From positions 1-64,000 of the forward strand of contig NZ_FMVQ01000013.1 of NCBI RefSeq assembly GCF_900102495.1: 64,000 nucleotides of DNA, in the 5' to 3' direction. The position numbers and the translations under genes were made by a program. Each line of letters starts with the position of its first letter. Positions within the stretch are counted from its first letter, which is position 1. Shown piece by piece: positions 1 through 9,214 of this stretch. Source of the DNA: Nitrosospira sp. Nl5 (GTDB lineage Bacteria; Pseudomonadota; Gammaproteobacteria; Burkholderiales; Nitrosomonadaceae). The notes beneath the pieces are model-generated. The model searched no databases and was not told the DNA's origin. It worked only from the letters and a program-made list of their open reading frames with translations.

Positions 1-69
1 GTAGGACGTCGCCGCCATCAACGCCCCAAATGTGAGCACCATTAGCCTCAGCCCAAGCTTGACTACCAT
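1..69 (-). CDS. Truncated secreted-protein gene (5' end only)
   Basis: An ATG at 69 on the minus strand is preceded by a good ribosome site (AAAGGAGAAAC). The 23 visible codons read MVVKLGLRLMVLTFGALMAA followed by TSY, which is a basic start and a hydrophobic core typical of a signal peptide. The gene runs off the left edge, so its product is unknown. The stop codon of the short ORF at 63-137 overlaps its start, which suggests translational coupling. Confidence 0.55.
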   Translation of the reverse strand, partial: MVVKLGLRLMVLTFGALMAATSY

Positions 70-137
70 TTCGTTTCTCCTTTGTTTGCCGTAATTCCAG
101 ATGAAACCGCATGTACAGTTGTCATGGGATAACTCAT
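63..137 (-). CDS. Possible 24-codon leader ORF coupled to the edge gene
   Basis: An ATG at 137 on the minus strand has a strong ribosome site (GAGGAGAAACC just upstream). It opens 24 codons, beginning MSYPMTTVHAVSSG and ending GETKW. The TAG stop lies one base beyond the ATG of the following secreted-protein gene, in the arrangement ATGGTAG. I do not recognise the peptide. It may be a leader or coupling peptide, or a chance ORF containing the next gene's ribosome site. Confidence 0.3.
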   Translation of the reverse strand: MSYPMTTVHAVSSGITANKGETKW

Positions 138-465
138 GGTTTCTCCTCGGAGGCAAGTATCCGCTTCACGTTATAAAAATATGAACTCCACTACGGGCCA
201 TATTTTATTTCTGGTTTATGGAAACGGGTAGCACCAGTGCCGCGACTCTTTCTGGTACCACGAAAACTGCTTCAATCACGCGATAAATCAACCACTGGCG
301 ACAGGCGGAGGAGATTGTATAGGAAATTACGGGCCAGCATGGAACAGCCTTATGACCGGTACAAGACCCGGAAAGTACGTTTATTGCGCTGGAGGAAGTA
401 AGACCGCACCGAGCGATTGCTCGTGGGCGCCACACTCGCAGGAATAGGCATCGGGCCGGGGATTA
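138..465. other. Gene-free stretch
   Basis: I see no convincing gene here. One minus-strand frame is open for 76 codons but lacks a ribosome site and protein-like composition. It presumably holds the promoter of the leftmost minus-strand unit and the 3' end of the membrane-protein gene at 466-858. Confidence 0.4.
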
Positions 466-858
466 TTACTTGCTCATCATCAGCCAGAATACCAGGCCAG
501 CCAGCACGCTGACCAGTAAAATACAGGCAATAAGCAGAATCTTCACTCGAACTCGAAACACTTCAATGGCCTCAACGATCAGCGCATTCTGTTCAGCAAG
601 GGACTTGATTAGCTCGGTGGAGGATTTTTGCTCATCGCTCAATTCAACGATTCTTGTCTCTAACAGGCGGACGCGTTTATTCAGCTTATCCGCATTGGCG
701 AAACCATCACCGGCTGATGAATTTGGGGCTTCGGCAAAACCGCTTGCGTCGGTCTTGGTTGCGGAAAAGAGATGTTTTGCCGCCTTGACGATATGGGGTG
801 CCGATTCCAGTACATCTCCCCACGGAATGATCTTTAATGCTGTCATCCAGATTGCCAT
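466..858 (-). CDS. Small C-terminally anchored coiled-coil membrane protein
   Basis: This 130-residue protein has an N-terminal block with the pattern WMTALKIIPWGDVLESAPHI, then a polar Ala/Ser/Gly linker (about 35-55). A probable heptad-rich helix follows (about 56-100), then one hydrophobic segment at about 106-127 ending in a short lysine tail. The ATG at 858 has a GGAGG about eight bases upstream. The WMTALK...PWGD block feels like a conserved hypothetical of betaproteobacteria from memory, but no function is known to me. It lies downstream of mtkB on the same strand and could be its distal neighbour. Confidence 0.6.
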   Translation of the reverse strand: MAIWMTALKIIPWGDVLESAPHIVKAAKHLFSATKTDASGFAEAPNSSAGDGFANADKLNKRVRLLETRIVELSDEQKSSTELIKSLAEQNALIVEAIEVFRVRVKILLIACILLVSVLAGLVFWLMMSK

Positions 859-910
859 GTCCTAAGCCTCCACTGTCAAGCATACCCTGATAAAACCAGG
901 TGCATAAAAA

Positions 911-1798
911 CTACATCCTGGCCAGCACCTTGGCAACCGTTTCGCCCATCGCGGCGGGCGTTGGGCAAATTGTGACGCCCAACTCCTCAAGGGCAGCCAC
1001 TTTTTCCGCGGCACTTTCACCTGCCGACGAAATAATCGCCCCGGCGTGGCCCATGCGACGGCCCTCAGGCGCGGTTAAACCTGCAATATAAGCGATTAGC
1101 GGCTTACTTAAATGTTCTTTGGCAAAAACACCGGCTTCAACCTCCTGGGGCCCGCCGATTTCACCGATCATGACCACTACCTTGGTCTCGATATCTTCCT
1201 CAAATCTTTCCAGGATATCCCGATGCGAACTGCCGATAATCGGATCCCCGCCGATTCCCACCGAAGTCGATATGCCAATACCCAACGTTCTCATCTGATC
1301 AGCGGCTTCGTAGCCGAGTGTCCCCGAGCGACCGATAATTCCGACATGACCTTGAATATAAATATGCCCGGGCATAATTCCCAACATTGCCCGGCCGGGG
1401 CTAATCGTACCGGCACAGTTTGGTCCGGTGAGCACCATTCTTTTTTTGAGGGGAAAGCGACGCAAAAAGTTCTTTACCGTCATCATATCCTGAGTGGGGA
1501 TACCATCGGTAATCGCCACACAGTATTTAATACCGGCATCAGCGGCTTCCATAATTGAATCCGCCGCAAATGCCGGCGGAACAAATATGATGCTCGCCTC
1601 GGCTCCCACTTGTTGCACAGCTTCTTTTACCGTGTTGAAAACAGGCAGGCCCAAGTGTTGCTGACCGCCTTTGCCGGGAGTCACGCCGCCAACAACGCGG
1701 GACCCGTAGTTGATCATGTCCTGTGCGTGAAAGGTGCCGGTTTTACCGGTGAAGCCCTGAACAATAATACGCGTACTCTCGTTAATTAAGATTGCCAT
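911..1798 (-). CDS. mtkB: Malate-CoA ligase / succinyl-CoA synthetase, alpha subunit
   Basis: This 295-residue protein is the alpha subunit of a two-subunit acyl-CoA synthetase. The N-terminal CoA-binding Rossmann domain has the [11 protein letters not shown] signature (15-25). [10 protein letters not shown] lies at 181-190, and the phosphohistidine is His251 in MGHAGAI. The ATG at 1798 follows AAGGGAAAGTAT and overlaps the end of the beta-subunit gene by 13 bases, so the two are co-translated. SucCD and MtkAB share this fold. I favour malate thiokinase because a malyl-CoA lyase-like gene lies just upstream on the same strand. Substrate specificity cannot be read from the sequence, so sucD remains possible. 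Confidence 0.8.
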   Translation of the reverse strand: MAILINESTRIIVQGFTGKTGTFHAQDMINYGSRVVGGVTPGKGGQQHLGLPVFNTVKEAVQQVGAEASIIFVPPAFAADSIMEAADAGIKYCVAITDGIPTQDMMTVKNFLRRFPLKKRMVLTGPNCAGTISPGRAMLGIMPGHIYIQGHVGIIGRSGTLGYEAADQMRTLGIGISTSVGIGGDPIIGSSHRDILERFEEDIETKVVVMIGEIGGPQEVEAGVFAKEHLSKPLIAYIAGLTAPEGRRMGHAGAIISSAGESAAEKVAALEELGVTICPTPAAMGETVAKVLARM

Positions 1799-2991
1799 AT
1801 ACTTTCCCTTCTGCGTTCCTCCGCAATGACCTCGTTACGCGCATGGACAACCTTATCAGCCGCCTCCGCCAGCGTTCCCGCCGTGATAATAGGCAAGCCG
1901 CTCTCAGCAATGATCCGCCGGCCTTCCTCTACATTTGTACCGGATAAACGCACAACCAGCGGGACTTTCATGCCAATATTTTTTACCGCGTGCACGACAC
2001 CTTCGGCGATCCAGTCGCAACGATTAATTCCGGCAAATATATTAACCAGCATCGCTTTAACGCCTTCGTCAGCCAATACCAGGCGAAATGCCTTTTCGGT
2101 GCGCTCCGCTGACGCTCCACCCCCGACATCAAGGAAATTTGCCGGTTCTCCACCCGCCAGCTTGATCATATCCATAGTGGCCATCGCCAGACCCGCACCG
2201 TTAATCACGCAGCCGATGTCGCCGGTCAGGCCAACGTAACTCAAGCCGTGATCCCCCGCCGCCACCTCCCGAGGGTCACCTTGGGTTTTATCGCGCAATT
2301 CGGCAATTTCATGGCGGCGAAATAAAGCGTTATCATCAAAACTCATTTTTGAATCCAGTATGATCAGTTCGCCGCTACCTGTAATAATCAACGGGTTGAT
2401 TTCCAGCATATTCGCATCATGATCGCGCAAGGCGCGATAACAACCTTTTATGGTTTTAATGGCATGACTGAGTTGCGTTGCCTCCAATCCTAATGCAAAA
2501 GCCATCTCGCGCGCCTGAAAGTCTTGAAGACCGACAGCAGGCTCGACGTAAATTTTTTTGATTGCATCAGGATTTGTTTCAGCCAGTTCCTCAATTTCCA
2601 TCCCGCCTTGCGCGGAGCCTATCATGACAATACATTCGGAGCTCCGGTCAATCAGAAAGCAGAGATACAGCTCTCTCACAATATCTATCCCTGCTTCGAT
2701 ATACACTCTTGAACAAACTTTTCCTGCCGGGCCGGTCTGATGCGTAACCAGATTTTTTCCCAATAATTCTTCCGCTGCCGCTTTCACCTCGCTATGCGTG
2801 TTGCAGACTTTGATGCCGCCTGCCTTACCGCGTGCCCCTGAATGAATCTGTGCTTTTACCACCCAGATGTTTCCGTCGATCTCTCTGGCGCGCTGCACAC
2901 TTTCTTCGGGACTGTAAGCCAAGCCGCCCTCTGCGATCTTAACGCCATATTTAGTCAAAATCTCTTTCGCCTGATACTCGTGAATGTCCAA
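1786..2991 (-). CDS. mtkA: Malate-CoA ligase / succinyl-CoA synthetase, beta subunit
   Basis: This 401-residue ATP-grasp subunit binds nucleotide and forms the acyl phosphate. Visible signatures are the N-terminal [20 protein letters not shown] at 52-59, the metal-binding positions Asn199 (EINP) and Asp213 (LDSK), and GGGAS with [10 protein letters not shown] near 290-325. The only sensible start is a TTG at 2991, preceded by AAGGTGATAGA. Together with mtkB it would make malyl-CoA from malate, CoA and ATP, or succinyl-CoA if it is sucC. The length matches both families (about 390 residues). It probably has its own promoter, because a terminator follows the lyase gene upstream. Confidence 0.8.
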   Translation of the reverse strand: MDIHEYQAKEILTKYGVKIAEGGLAYSPEESVQRAREIDGNIWVVKAQIHSGARGKAGGIKVCNTHSEVKAAAEELLGKNLVTHQTGPAGKVCSRVYIEAGIDIVRELYLCFLIDRSSECIVMIGSAQGGMEIEELAETNPDAIKKIYVEPAVGLQDFQAREMAFALGLEATQLSHAIKTIKGCYRALRDHDANMLEINPLIITGSGELIILDSKMSFDDNALFRRHEIAELRDKTQGDPREVAAGDHGLSYVGLTGDIGCVINGAGLAMATMDMIKLAGGEPANFLDVGGGASAERTEKAFRLVLADEGVKAMLVNIFAGINRCDWIAEGVVHAVKNIGMKVPLVVRLSGTNVEEGRRIIAESGLPIITAGTLAEAADKVVHARNEVIAEERRRESIWQS

Positions 2992-3093
2992 TCTATCACC
3001 TTATCTGTTTAAAGAATCATTCATCTGGATTTCCTATGAATCGTTGAGCCGGAAGCAGATCAAGTTAATGCGGTGGAAAATAACAGCAACTTT

Positions 3094-3145
3094 AAACCTG
3101 AACCGGCGATCGACCGCTCATTTTTCATTTAATTGCCATGAGTCA
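3094..3145. repeat. Dispersed intergenic motif, copy 1
   Basis: The core reads CGACCGCTCATTTTTCATTT at 3111-3130, flanked by ACCTGAACCGG on the left and GCCATGAGTC on the right. Related blocks occur at 12070-12118, 42493-42538 and 57361-57410. All are intergenic and all read in the same direction on the plus strand. Confidence 0.5.
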
Positions 3146-3310
3146 AAAAGGTTTTTTTGATGACTTTAACCTTTGTCTTTATATGCGTCCGCTCCAGGAT
3201 TTTAGGTTAGCTGACTGTCCTGGAACCTATGCATTCTGTGTCACTCGATTCTGGAGCTCACACCTCCGCGGTGCGCAACAACGCGCTTTAACCGATCCGA
3301 TAAGGCCGAA

Positions 3311-3334
3311 AAGAAAAAGCCGCTAAAGGCGGCT
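3311..3334 (-). terminator. Rho-independent terminator of the lyase gene
   Basis: AGCCGC (3318-3323) pairs with GCGGCT (3329-3334) around a five-base loop. On the minus strand the stem is followed by TTTTTCTT. It lies just past the lyase stop and separates that transcript from mtkA. Confidence 0.7.
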
Positions 3335-3344
3335 ATTGAATTGG

Positions 3345-4295
3345 CTATTCGCTTTTTGCGGCGATTGCTTCCGCCATCTTGACAACGTTATTGGCCATTC
3401 TTGCAGAAGCAGCGTCAATTAATCGACCATCCAGCGCAGCTGCACCTTTGCCTTGCGCTGCCGCTTCTTTTAAAGCAGCCAAAATGCGTTGCGCTTTTTC
3501 AATTTCCGCAGCAGGTGGTGTAAACACATCATTAGCGAGTGCAATTTGTGACGGATGGATTGCCCACTTTCCTTCACAGCCTAAAGCAGCGGCTCTTTTA
3601 GCCGCGAGTTTATAACCATCAGGGTCTTTAATATCGCCAAACGGACCGTCAATGGGACGCAAACCATATGCTCGGCAAGCCACTGTCATGCGGCTGATAG
3701 CAGCGTGCCATTGGTCGCCTGGATAATCCGGGTTAAGTCCGCCGATATTTGTTGTTCGGGCGCGATTACTGGCTGCGTAGTCGGCTACGCCGAAATGTAG
3801 TGCTTCGAGGCGGCCCAATGTGCCATTACGGGCGATATCCTCAACATTAGCCATGCCTAAAGCTGTCTCGATCAAGGCTTCGAGACCGATTCTATTCTTT
3901 AACCCTTGCTGCATTTCCAATTGGTTTAGCATGGCCTCAACCATGTATACATCGGCATACACCCCTACTTTGGGAACCAGGATGGTGTCCAGTTTGCCGC
4001 CCGCTTGTTCGACGAGATCAACAACATCGCGAACCATGAATTGCGTATCCAGCCCATTTATACGCACTGAAATTGTTACGCCATGTCCTTTCCAATCCAG
4101 GTCATTAAGCGCTTCGATAACATTTTTACGCGCCTTTAATTTGTCATCGGGAGCAACCGCATCTTCGAGATCAAGAAAAATGAAATCCGCGCCGCTTTTC
4201 ATCGCTTTCTCAAACATCCCGGGATTCGACCCCGGAACAGCTAACTCGCAGCGCTGCACGCGTAAAACAGAAGCCTCATATAATGTGTGACTCAT
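3345..4295 (-). CDS. mcl: L-malyl-CoA lyase-like HpcH/HpaI-CitE family enzyme
   Basis: This 316-residue TIM-barrel lyase would cleave malyl-CoA to glyoxylate and acetyl-CoA. The CitE-type signature LDLEDAVAPDD lies at 41-51 and the substrate arginine in VRING at 77-81. Mg ligands are Glu139 (GLEALIET) and Asp172 (FGVADYAAS), and GKWAIHPSQ is near 243-251. The protein resembles alphaproteobacterial malyl-CoA lyases more than citrate lyase beta subunits. The ATG at 4295 has AAGGAG just upstream. With mtkAB it would convert malate to acetyl-CoA plus glyoxylate. A citramalyl-CoA or beta-methylmalyl-CoA preference cannot be excluded. Confidence 0.8.
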   Translation of the reverse strand: MSHTLYEASVLRVQRCELAVPGSNPGMFEKAMKSGADFIFLDLEDAVAPDDKLKARKNVIEALNDLDWKGHGVTISVRINGLDTQFMVRDVVDLVEQAGGKLDTILVPKVGVYADVYMVEAMLNQLEMQQGLKNRIGLEALIETALGMANVEDIARNGTLGRLEALHFGVADYAASNRARTTNIGGLNPDYPGDQWHAAISRMTVACRAYGLRPIDGPFGDIKDPDGYKLAAKRAAALGCEGKWAIHPSQIALANDVFTPPAAEIEKAQRILAALKEAAAQGKGAAALDGRLIDAASARMANNVVKMAEAIAAKSE

Positions 4296-4680
4296 TTTCT
4301 CCTTCCTGGGTAATTTACAACGTCAAAATTTTATTTTCCGGGCCTGAATCAAGGAAAGCAACAACCCGACATTTTATTGAATAGCCCGCCATTCTACTTT
4401 TGAAGGAAGCAAAGTCAATTTTTACGTTCGGAAGCCGAGCAAATCCCAGTTGGATGTGCATTTCGGTATCCGCATTAATCCAATTTCCCGGCCCACCCGC
4501 AGCTTGCAGATACACGGGAACTTGGGCGCCGGATAGGATTTATTGAATTCATCAATGAAGCACATCCATGCCAAGGAAGAGATTAAAGATTGACTGCTCG
4601 CCTCTAATCCTTGAGGATAATCTCTAAAACAGAACAGGAATTTCTCTTGAGCTGTTTGAAACGGAGCCAGGGAGCAGTAG
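4296..4680. other. Divergent intergenic region lyase/gshA
   Basis: This 385-base gap lies between divergently transcribed genes. The frames open on the minus strand lack ribosome sites and protein character. It should hold both promoters, but I could not identify convincing -35/-10 pairs. Confidence 0.4.
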
Positions 4681-6288
4681 ATGCCATACAAATTGCCTGA
4701 TGGATACTTCAAAAGAATCGTCAACGAATCCCTTCAACCTTTATTAATCGACGGCTTAAAGGGTATCGAAAAAGAAAGCCTTCGCATTACCCGCGAAGGA
4801 TCAATATCCCAACTACCCCATCCGGTTCGTCTGGGGGCTGCCCTGACCCACCCGCACATAACGACTGATTATTCTGAAGCTTTGCTTGAGTTGATCACTC
4901 CAGCATTATCCGATGGACGTGAAACATTACGTTTCTTGACAGACCTGCATAAATACGTTTGCGCAAATATCGATGACGAGTTGTTGTTGGCGTCAAGCAT
5001 GCCTATCGGTGACCTGACGAATCCGGCAATTCCTATTGCCGAATATGGCTCATCCAATATCGGAATGATGAAGCATATATACCGGCGGGGCTTGGGCTAC
5101 CGCTATGGCCGCTGTATGCAGGTCATTTCCGGGATTCATTTTAACTACTCGATTCCTGAGCAATTCTGGCCTCCGTACCAGCAATTAACGAGACATGCCG
5201 GAAGCTTGCAATCATTCACGACGCATTCGTATATGGGAATGATCAGAAATTTACAGTGTTATGGCTGGCTTATTCTGTATTTATTCGGTTCTTCCCCGGC
5301 AGTCAGCAAAACTTTTATGGATAGCCGTCATTCTGCCCATTCTCATACATTAGAGAAGTTCGATGAAACGTCATATTATAAACCTTATGCTACTTCTCTG
5401 AGGATGAGCGAGATCGGCTATATCAATCCCGTTCAATCAATGTTTCATGTTTCCTTTAATAGTCTTGATGATTATATAAGGGACCTGGCCAGGGCCACCT
5501 CGGTACCTTATCCCGATTATGAGAGAATTGGATTAAAAGCAGGAGACCAATATCAGCAATTGAATACTCATTTCCTGCAAATTGAGAATGAATATTACAC
5601 CTCGGTACGGCCAAAACAACCTACCAGACCGAATGAGAGACCTCTCCAGGCATTAAGAAGCAGGGGTATTCAATATATTGAAATGCGATCTCTGGACGTC
5701 GATGTTTTTGAACCTGTCGGAATTTCGGTTGAAACAACACGATTTCTTGAAGCTTTTAGCCTTTTCTGTTTATTCCTGCAAAATCCGCCTTATGATTTGA
5801 AGCAGTATGAGGAGATTAATAGCAACGCATTGTCTGTAGCCAACAGAGGAAGGGATCCAGCACTGAAACTATTAAAAAAAGGACGGGAAACTTCACTGAA
5901 GCAGTGGGCGCTGATGCTATGCGAGCAAATGCAGGAAATTTGCGACGTTCTGGATAAAGGTAATAGCGATAAGCCCTATACCCAGGCATTGGACAAACAG
6001 ATGGAAGTTATTCGCCATCCCGAGTTAACGTCTTCAGCAAGAATGCTCTCGACAATGCGAGACCAGCGTCTGTCAATTACCGATCTGGTATTGCAAAAAT
6101 CACAGGAATATACACATTACTTTAAGAACTGCGCATTAGATGCTTCCGTGAAAATCAGTTTTGATTTTCAGGTTGAAACGTCGCTGGCGCAACAGAAGCA
6201 GTTGAATACAGCAACCGAAATTCCTTTCGATAAATACTTGAACAACTACTTTTTTCAAGATGCCGAAGCCAGCGGGGTTTATTCGTAA
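4681..6288 (+). CDS. gshA: Glutamate-cysteine ligase (GshA type 1)
   Basis: This 535-residue enzyme makes gamma-glutamylcysteine from glutamate, cysteine and ATP, the first step of glutathione synthesis. The family signature GIEKESLRITREG lies at 28-40, TDYSEALLELITP at 62-74 and the central FHVSFNS near 256-262. The length fits the E. coli-type class (about 518). GGGAG seven bases before the ATG sets the start. It is monocistronic, convergent with mltG, and the glutathione synthetase gene is not in this window. Confidence 0.93.
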   Translation: MPYKLPDGYFKRIVNESLQPLLIDGLKGIEKESLRITREGSISQLPHPVRLGAALTHPHITTDYSEALLELITPALSDGRETLRFLTDLHKYVCANIDDELLLASSMPIGDLTNPAIPIAEYGSSNIGMMKHIYRRGLGYRYGRCMQVISGIHFNYSIPEQFWPPYQQLTRHAGSLQSFTTHSYMGMIRNLQCYGWLILYLFGSSPAVSKTFMDSRHSAHSHTLEKFDETSYYKPYATSLRMSEIGYINPVQSMFHVSFNSLDDYIRDLARATSVPYPDYERIGLKAGDQYQQLNTHFLQIENEYYTSVRPKQPTRPNERPLQALRSRGIQYIEMRSLDVDVFEPVGISVETTRFLEAFSLFCLFLQNPPYDLKQYEEINSNALSVANRGRDPALKLLKKGRETSLKQWALMLCEQMQEICDVLDKGNSDKPYTQALDKQMEVIRHPELTSSARMLSTMRDQRLSITDLVLQKSQEYTHYFKNCALDASVKISFDFQVETSLAQQKQLNTATEIPFDKYLNNYFFQDAEASGVYS

Positions 6289-6344
6289 GGGCAATCCCGA
6301 AACCCATATTCATGATCCCGTAATATACCGTGGATCGTAAGGAA

Positions 6345-7343
6345 TTACGGTGTCCTCCTTTTCTGGTATTTCGTTACCGCACGATTGTGATCCGCTAAAT
6401 TACTTGAAAAATGCGATTCCCCGTTCCCTTTCGAGACAAAGTACAGCGCATCGGTTTTAGCAGGATTCAGCACCGCCTGGATCGAGGGCAGTCCCGGCAT
6501 GGCAATAGGGGTGGGCGGCAGGCCGCGGCGTGTATAAGTGTTGTACTCCTGATCGGCCAGAAGGTCTTTCTTACGCAGGTTGCCATCGAATTTTTTGCCG
6601 AGGCCATAAATAATAGTAGGATCGGTTTGCAACAGCATACTTAAACGCAACCGGTTGACGAATACGCCAGCCACCATTGTCCGGTCGCTTTCCTTGCCGG
6701 TTTCTTTTTCAACGATCGAGGCGAGAATCAATGCCTGATAAGGATCTCTCAGCGGCAAATTTACAGCGCGTATATCCCATTCCCTATTGAGATGATTTTG
6801 CATCGCGTGATAAGCGCGCCTCAATATTGCGACATCGCTACTGCCTCGCGCAAAGAAATAGGTATCTGGGAAGAATAGCCCTTCCGCTGCTGTTTCGCTT
6901 GCTCCGATCGACCGTAGAATTTCCTCGTCGCTCAGGTTGGTGGTATCGTGCCGAATGGCCGAATGCTCATCCAGGACTTGCCTAAGCTGCAAGAAAGTCC
7001 AGCCTTCTATAAATCTGATTTCACTTTGATTGACGTCACCTTTGGTGATGCGCTCCAGCAGCTCCAGGGGTGACGTACTCACGGCAATCTCATAGTCCCC
7101 GGCCTTGAGTGAGGACGCGAGTCCCATCACCCGCGATAGCAAGACAAACGACCAGACGTCACGCAAAACCCCCGCATCGGCTAATTGCTTGGCAACGCTT
7201 CTCAGACTGCTGCCGGGCTCAATGGAAAATTCGTAAGGAACAACAGGAAGTTGAACTGGCCTGTTGACCTGGTAAGCAAACCATGCGGTGAACAGGAATA
7301 TGCCAGCCAGTACGAGCAAACTGATGCGTTTTAGCGTGCGCAT
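6345..7343 (-). CDS. mltG: Endolytic murein transglycosylase MltG (YceG-like)
   Basis: This 332-residue inner-membrane protein cuts nascent glycan strands. It has one N-terminal membrane segment (about 7-25), a LysM-like subdomain (about 35-105) and the YceG domain. Motifs are EGLFFPDTY at 154-162, ASIVEKETG at 208-216 with catalytic Glu212, LQTDPTIIYG at 239-248, and a C-terminal RRGLPPTPI block. It ends the minus-strand fatty-acid block. In many proteobacteria pabC sits between fabF and mltG and tmk/holB follow; here neither is present. Confidence 0.93.
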   Translation of the reverse strand: MRTLKRISLLVLAGIFLFTAWFAYQVNRPVQLPVVPYEFSIEPGSSLRSVAKQLADAGVLRDVWSFVLLSRVMGLASSLKAGDYEIAVSTSPLELLERITKGDVNQSEIRFIEGWTFLQLRQVLDEHSAIRHDTTNLSDEEILRSIGASETAAEGLFFPDTYFFARGSSDVAILRRAYHAMQNHLNREWDIRAVNLPLRDPYQALILASIVEKETGKESDRTMVAGVFVNRLRLSMLLQTDPTIIYGLGKKFDGNLRKKDLLADQEYNTYTRRGLPPTPIAMPGLPSIQAVLNPAKTDALYFVSKGNGESHFSSNLADHNRAVTKYQKRRTP

Positions 7344-7478
7344 GCGCTACAACGAAAAATTAACCTGAAGTTGGAAGGGGGAATGTATGGTTAGAACTCA
7401 CCAAGAAGGTGCGGGGATCAAAAAGTGTTGTGGCGCATTACTAAAAGTGAAAAAGAGCGAGTCAGCTATCGATCTAGT

Positions 7479-8726
7479 TTAAGTCTTACGAAAGATCAGC
7501 GTGCCGTTGGTGCCGCCGAAGCCAAATGAATTCGACATCGCCACGCCAATTTTCATTCTTCGTGCGGTATTGGGAACGTAATCCAGATCGCACGCCGGAT
7601 CCTGCTCGAAAATATTAATAGTGGGTGGTGCAATCTGATGATGTACCGCGAGCGTGGAGAATATTGCTTCCACCCCACCCGCGGCACCCAGCAAATGTCC
7701 GGTCATGGACTTTGTGGAATTGACGACGAGTTTTTTCGCATGTTCGCCGAAGCAGCGCTTCACCGCAATGGTTTCCGTGAAGTCACCGAGCGGGGTGGAG
7801 GTACCGTGGGCATTGATATAGTCCACCTCAGCAGCATTCACCGCTGCATTTCTCAACGCGTTGGCCATGCATCGCGCGGCACCCTCCCCGTCTTCACAAG
7901 GTGCGGTCATATGATAGGCATCGGCGCTCATGCCGAAGCCAGCCAGTTCAGCATAAATTTTAGCCCCCCGGCGCTTGGCATGCTCCATCTCTTCCAGTAC
8001 CAGGATCCCCGCGCCTTCACCCAGCACAAAGCCGTCGCGGCCCTTGTCCCACGGCCGGCTGGCGGTAGCGGGATCATCGTTGCGAGTCGATAGTGCCCGC
8101 GCCGAGGCGAACCCGCCAATAGAAAGTGGAGTGACACAAGACTCCGCGCCACCCGCTACCATTACATCGACATCGCCGTATTCGATCAGCCGGGCCGAGT
8201 CGCCGATGCAATGGGTCGCGGTGGTACAGGCAGTGACAATGGCAAGATTCGGTCCCTTGAAGCCGAACATGATAGAGAGATTACCCGCGATCATGTTAAT
8301 AATGGTACTGGGAATAAAGAATGGCGAGATTTTGCGCGGACCCGCGGCAAGATACGCGTTATGCGTATCCTCGATCATTGATAAACCACCGATACCGGAA
8401 CCAATGTTGACGCCAACGCGCTCGGCGTCAACCTGGGTATTGGCTATGTCTTCAATACCGGCGTCCTTGACGGCCTGGATCGCCGCAGCCATGCCATAAT
8501 GAATGAAAATATCCATCCGGCGGGCGTCTTTGGCGGCAAGATAGTGTGTGGCATCGAAATCCTGGACCTCTCCGGCTATCTGAGAAGCAAATGCGGAAGC
8601 ATCGAAACGCGTAATCCGGGTAATGCCGGATTTTCCTGCGACGACATTGTTCCATGCATCCGGAACATTGTTGCCAATAGGCGAAATAATGCCCAGGCCG
8701 GTGATGGCTACCCTACGCTTGGACAA
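7479..8726 (-). CDS. fabF: Beta-ketoacyl-ACP synthase II
   Basis: This 415-residue condensing enzyme elongates acyl-ACP with malonyl-ACP. The catalytic triad is Cys167 (TACTTA), His307 (NAHGTST) and His344 (MTGHLLGA), and FGFGGTNG is present at the C terminus. It starts with TTG at 8726, set by CGGAG seven bases upstream; no in-frame ATG precedes the conserved GLGIISPIG block. It lies 39 bases downstream of acpP in the same operon. Confidence 0.96.
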   Translation of the reverse strand: MSKRRVAITGLGIISPIGNNVPDAWNNVVAGKSGITRITRFDASAFASQIAGEVQDFDATHYLAAKDARRMDIFIHYGMAAAIQAVKDAGIEDIANTQVDAERVGVNIGSGIGGLSMIEDTHNAYLAAGPRKISPFFIPSTIINMIAGNLSIMFGFKGPNLAIVTACTTATHCIGDSARLIEYGDVDVMVAGGAESCVTPLSIGGFASARALSTRNDDPATASRPWDKGRDGFVLGEGAGILVLEEMEHAKRRGAKIYAELAGFGMSADAYHMTAPCEDGEGAARCMANALRNAAVNAAEVDYINAHGTSTPLGDFTETIAVKRCFGEHAKKLVVNSTKSMTGHLLGAAGGVEAIFSTLAVHHQIAPPTINIFEQDPACDLDYVPNTARRMKIGVAMSNSFGFGGTNGTLIFRKT

Positions 8727-8765
8727 GATTGACTCCGATATGGGGATTGTGCTTGAAGCAAGAAA

Positions 8766-9002
8766 TCAGTTGGTGTGAGAATTTATGTAATCAATAGCCT
8801 GTTGAACGGTATTTATTTTCTCTGCCTGTTCGTCGGGAATTTCGCATTTGAATTCTTCTTCCAGTGCCATGACCAGCTCCACGGTATCGAGCGAATCCGC
8901 ACCCAAGTCATCCACAAAAGACGATTCGTTCTTCACATCAGCCTCATTCACTCCCAGTTGCTCGGCCACAATTTTTTTTATACGCTGTTCTACATTTTCC
9001 AT
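8766..9002 (-). CDS. acpP: Acyl carrier protein
   Basis: This 78-residue acidic protein carries growing acyl chains on a phosphopantetheine arm attached to Ser37 in GADSLD. Length and sequence are standard for AcpP. The ribosome site (AAGAGG) lies about eight bases before the ATG. A 212-base gap separates it from fabG upstream, room for its own promoter, as expected for a highly expressed gene. Confidence 0.97.
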   Translation of the reverse strand: MENVEQRIKKIVAEQLGVNEADVKNESSFVDDLGADSLDTVELVMALEEEFKCEIPDEQAEKINTVQQAIDYINSHTN

Positions 9003-9214
9003 CTAGGTACCTCTTCTCCAGTAAGAAAAACGCCGCCATTCTAGCAAGTTTTCAAGTATTAATAAAATCAGAACCAATCAAAGATGAAAAAGCATTACGG
9101 ATGCAACCGATACATAAAACACTATCCATGCCATTTGTCATTAATGATCACTACCTCAACCAAACGAGACAGGTAGATTATGAATGTTACTGCATTTAGC
9201 GGAATAACTTTTGA

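Larger units (their letters stand above)
2992..3344. other. Intergenic region between lyase and mtkA
   Basis: No supported gene is present; a 62-codon plus-strand frame lacks a ribosome site. The region holds the lyase terminator (3311-3334) and copy 1 of the four-copy dispersed motif (3094-3145). It should also contain the mtkAB promoter on the minus strand. Confidence 0.5.

Noticed and set aside
205-435. 76-codon minus-strand frame near the left edge
   Set aside because: No ribosome site, atypical composition, no recognisable motif.
3138-3326. 62-codon plus-strand frame between lyase and mtkA
   Set aside because: It runs into the lyase terminator, begins in the repeat motif and lacks a ribosome site.
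6318-6352. CCGTAAT/ATTACGG inverted repeat between gshA and mltG
   Set aside because: The loop is 20 bases and no T tract follows, so I do not call it a terminator.
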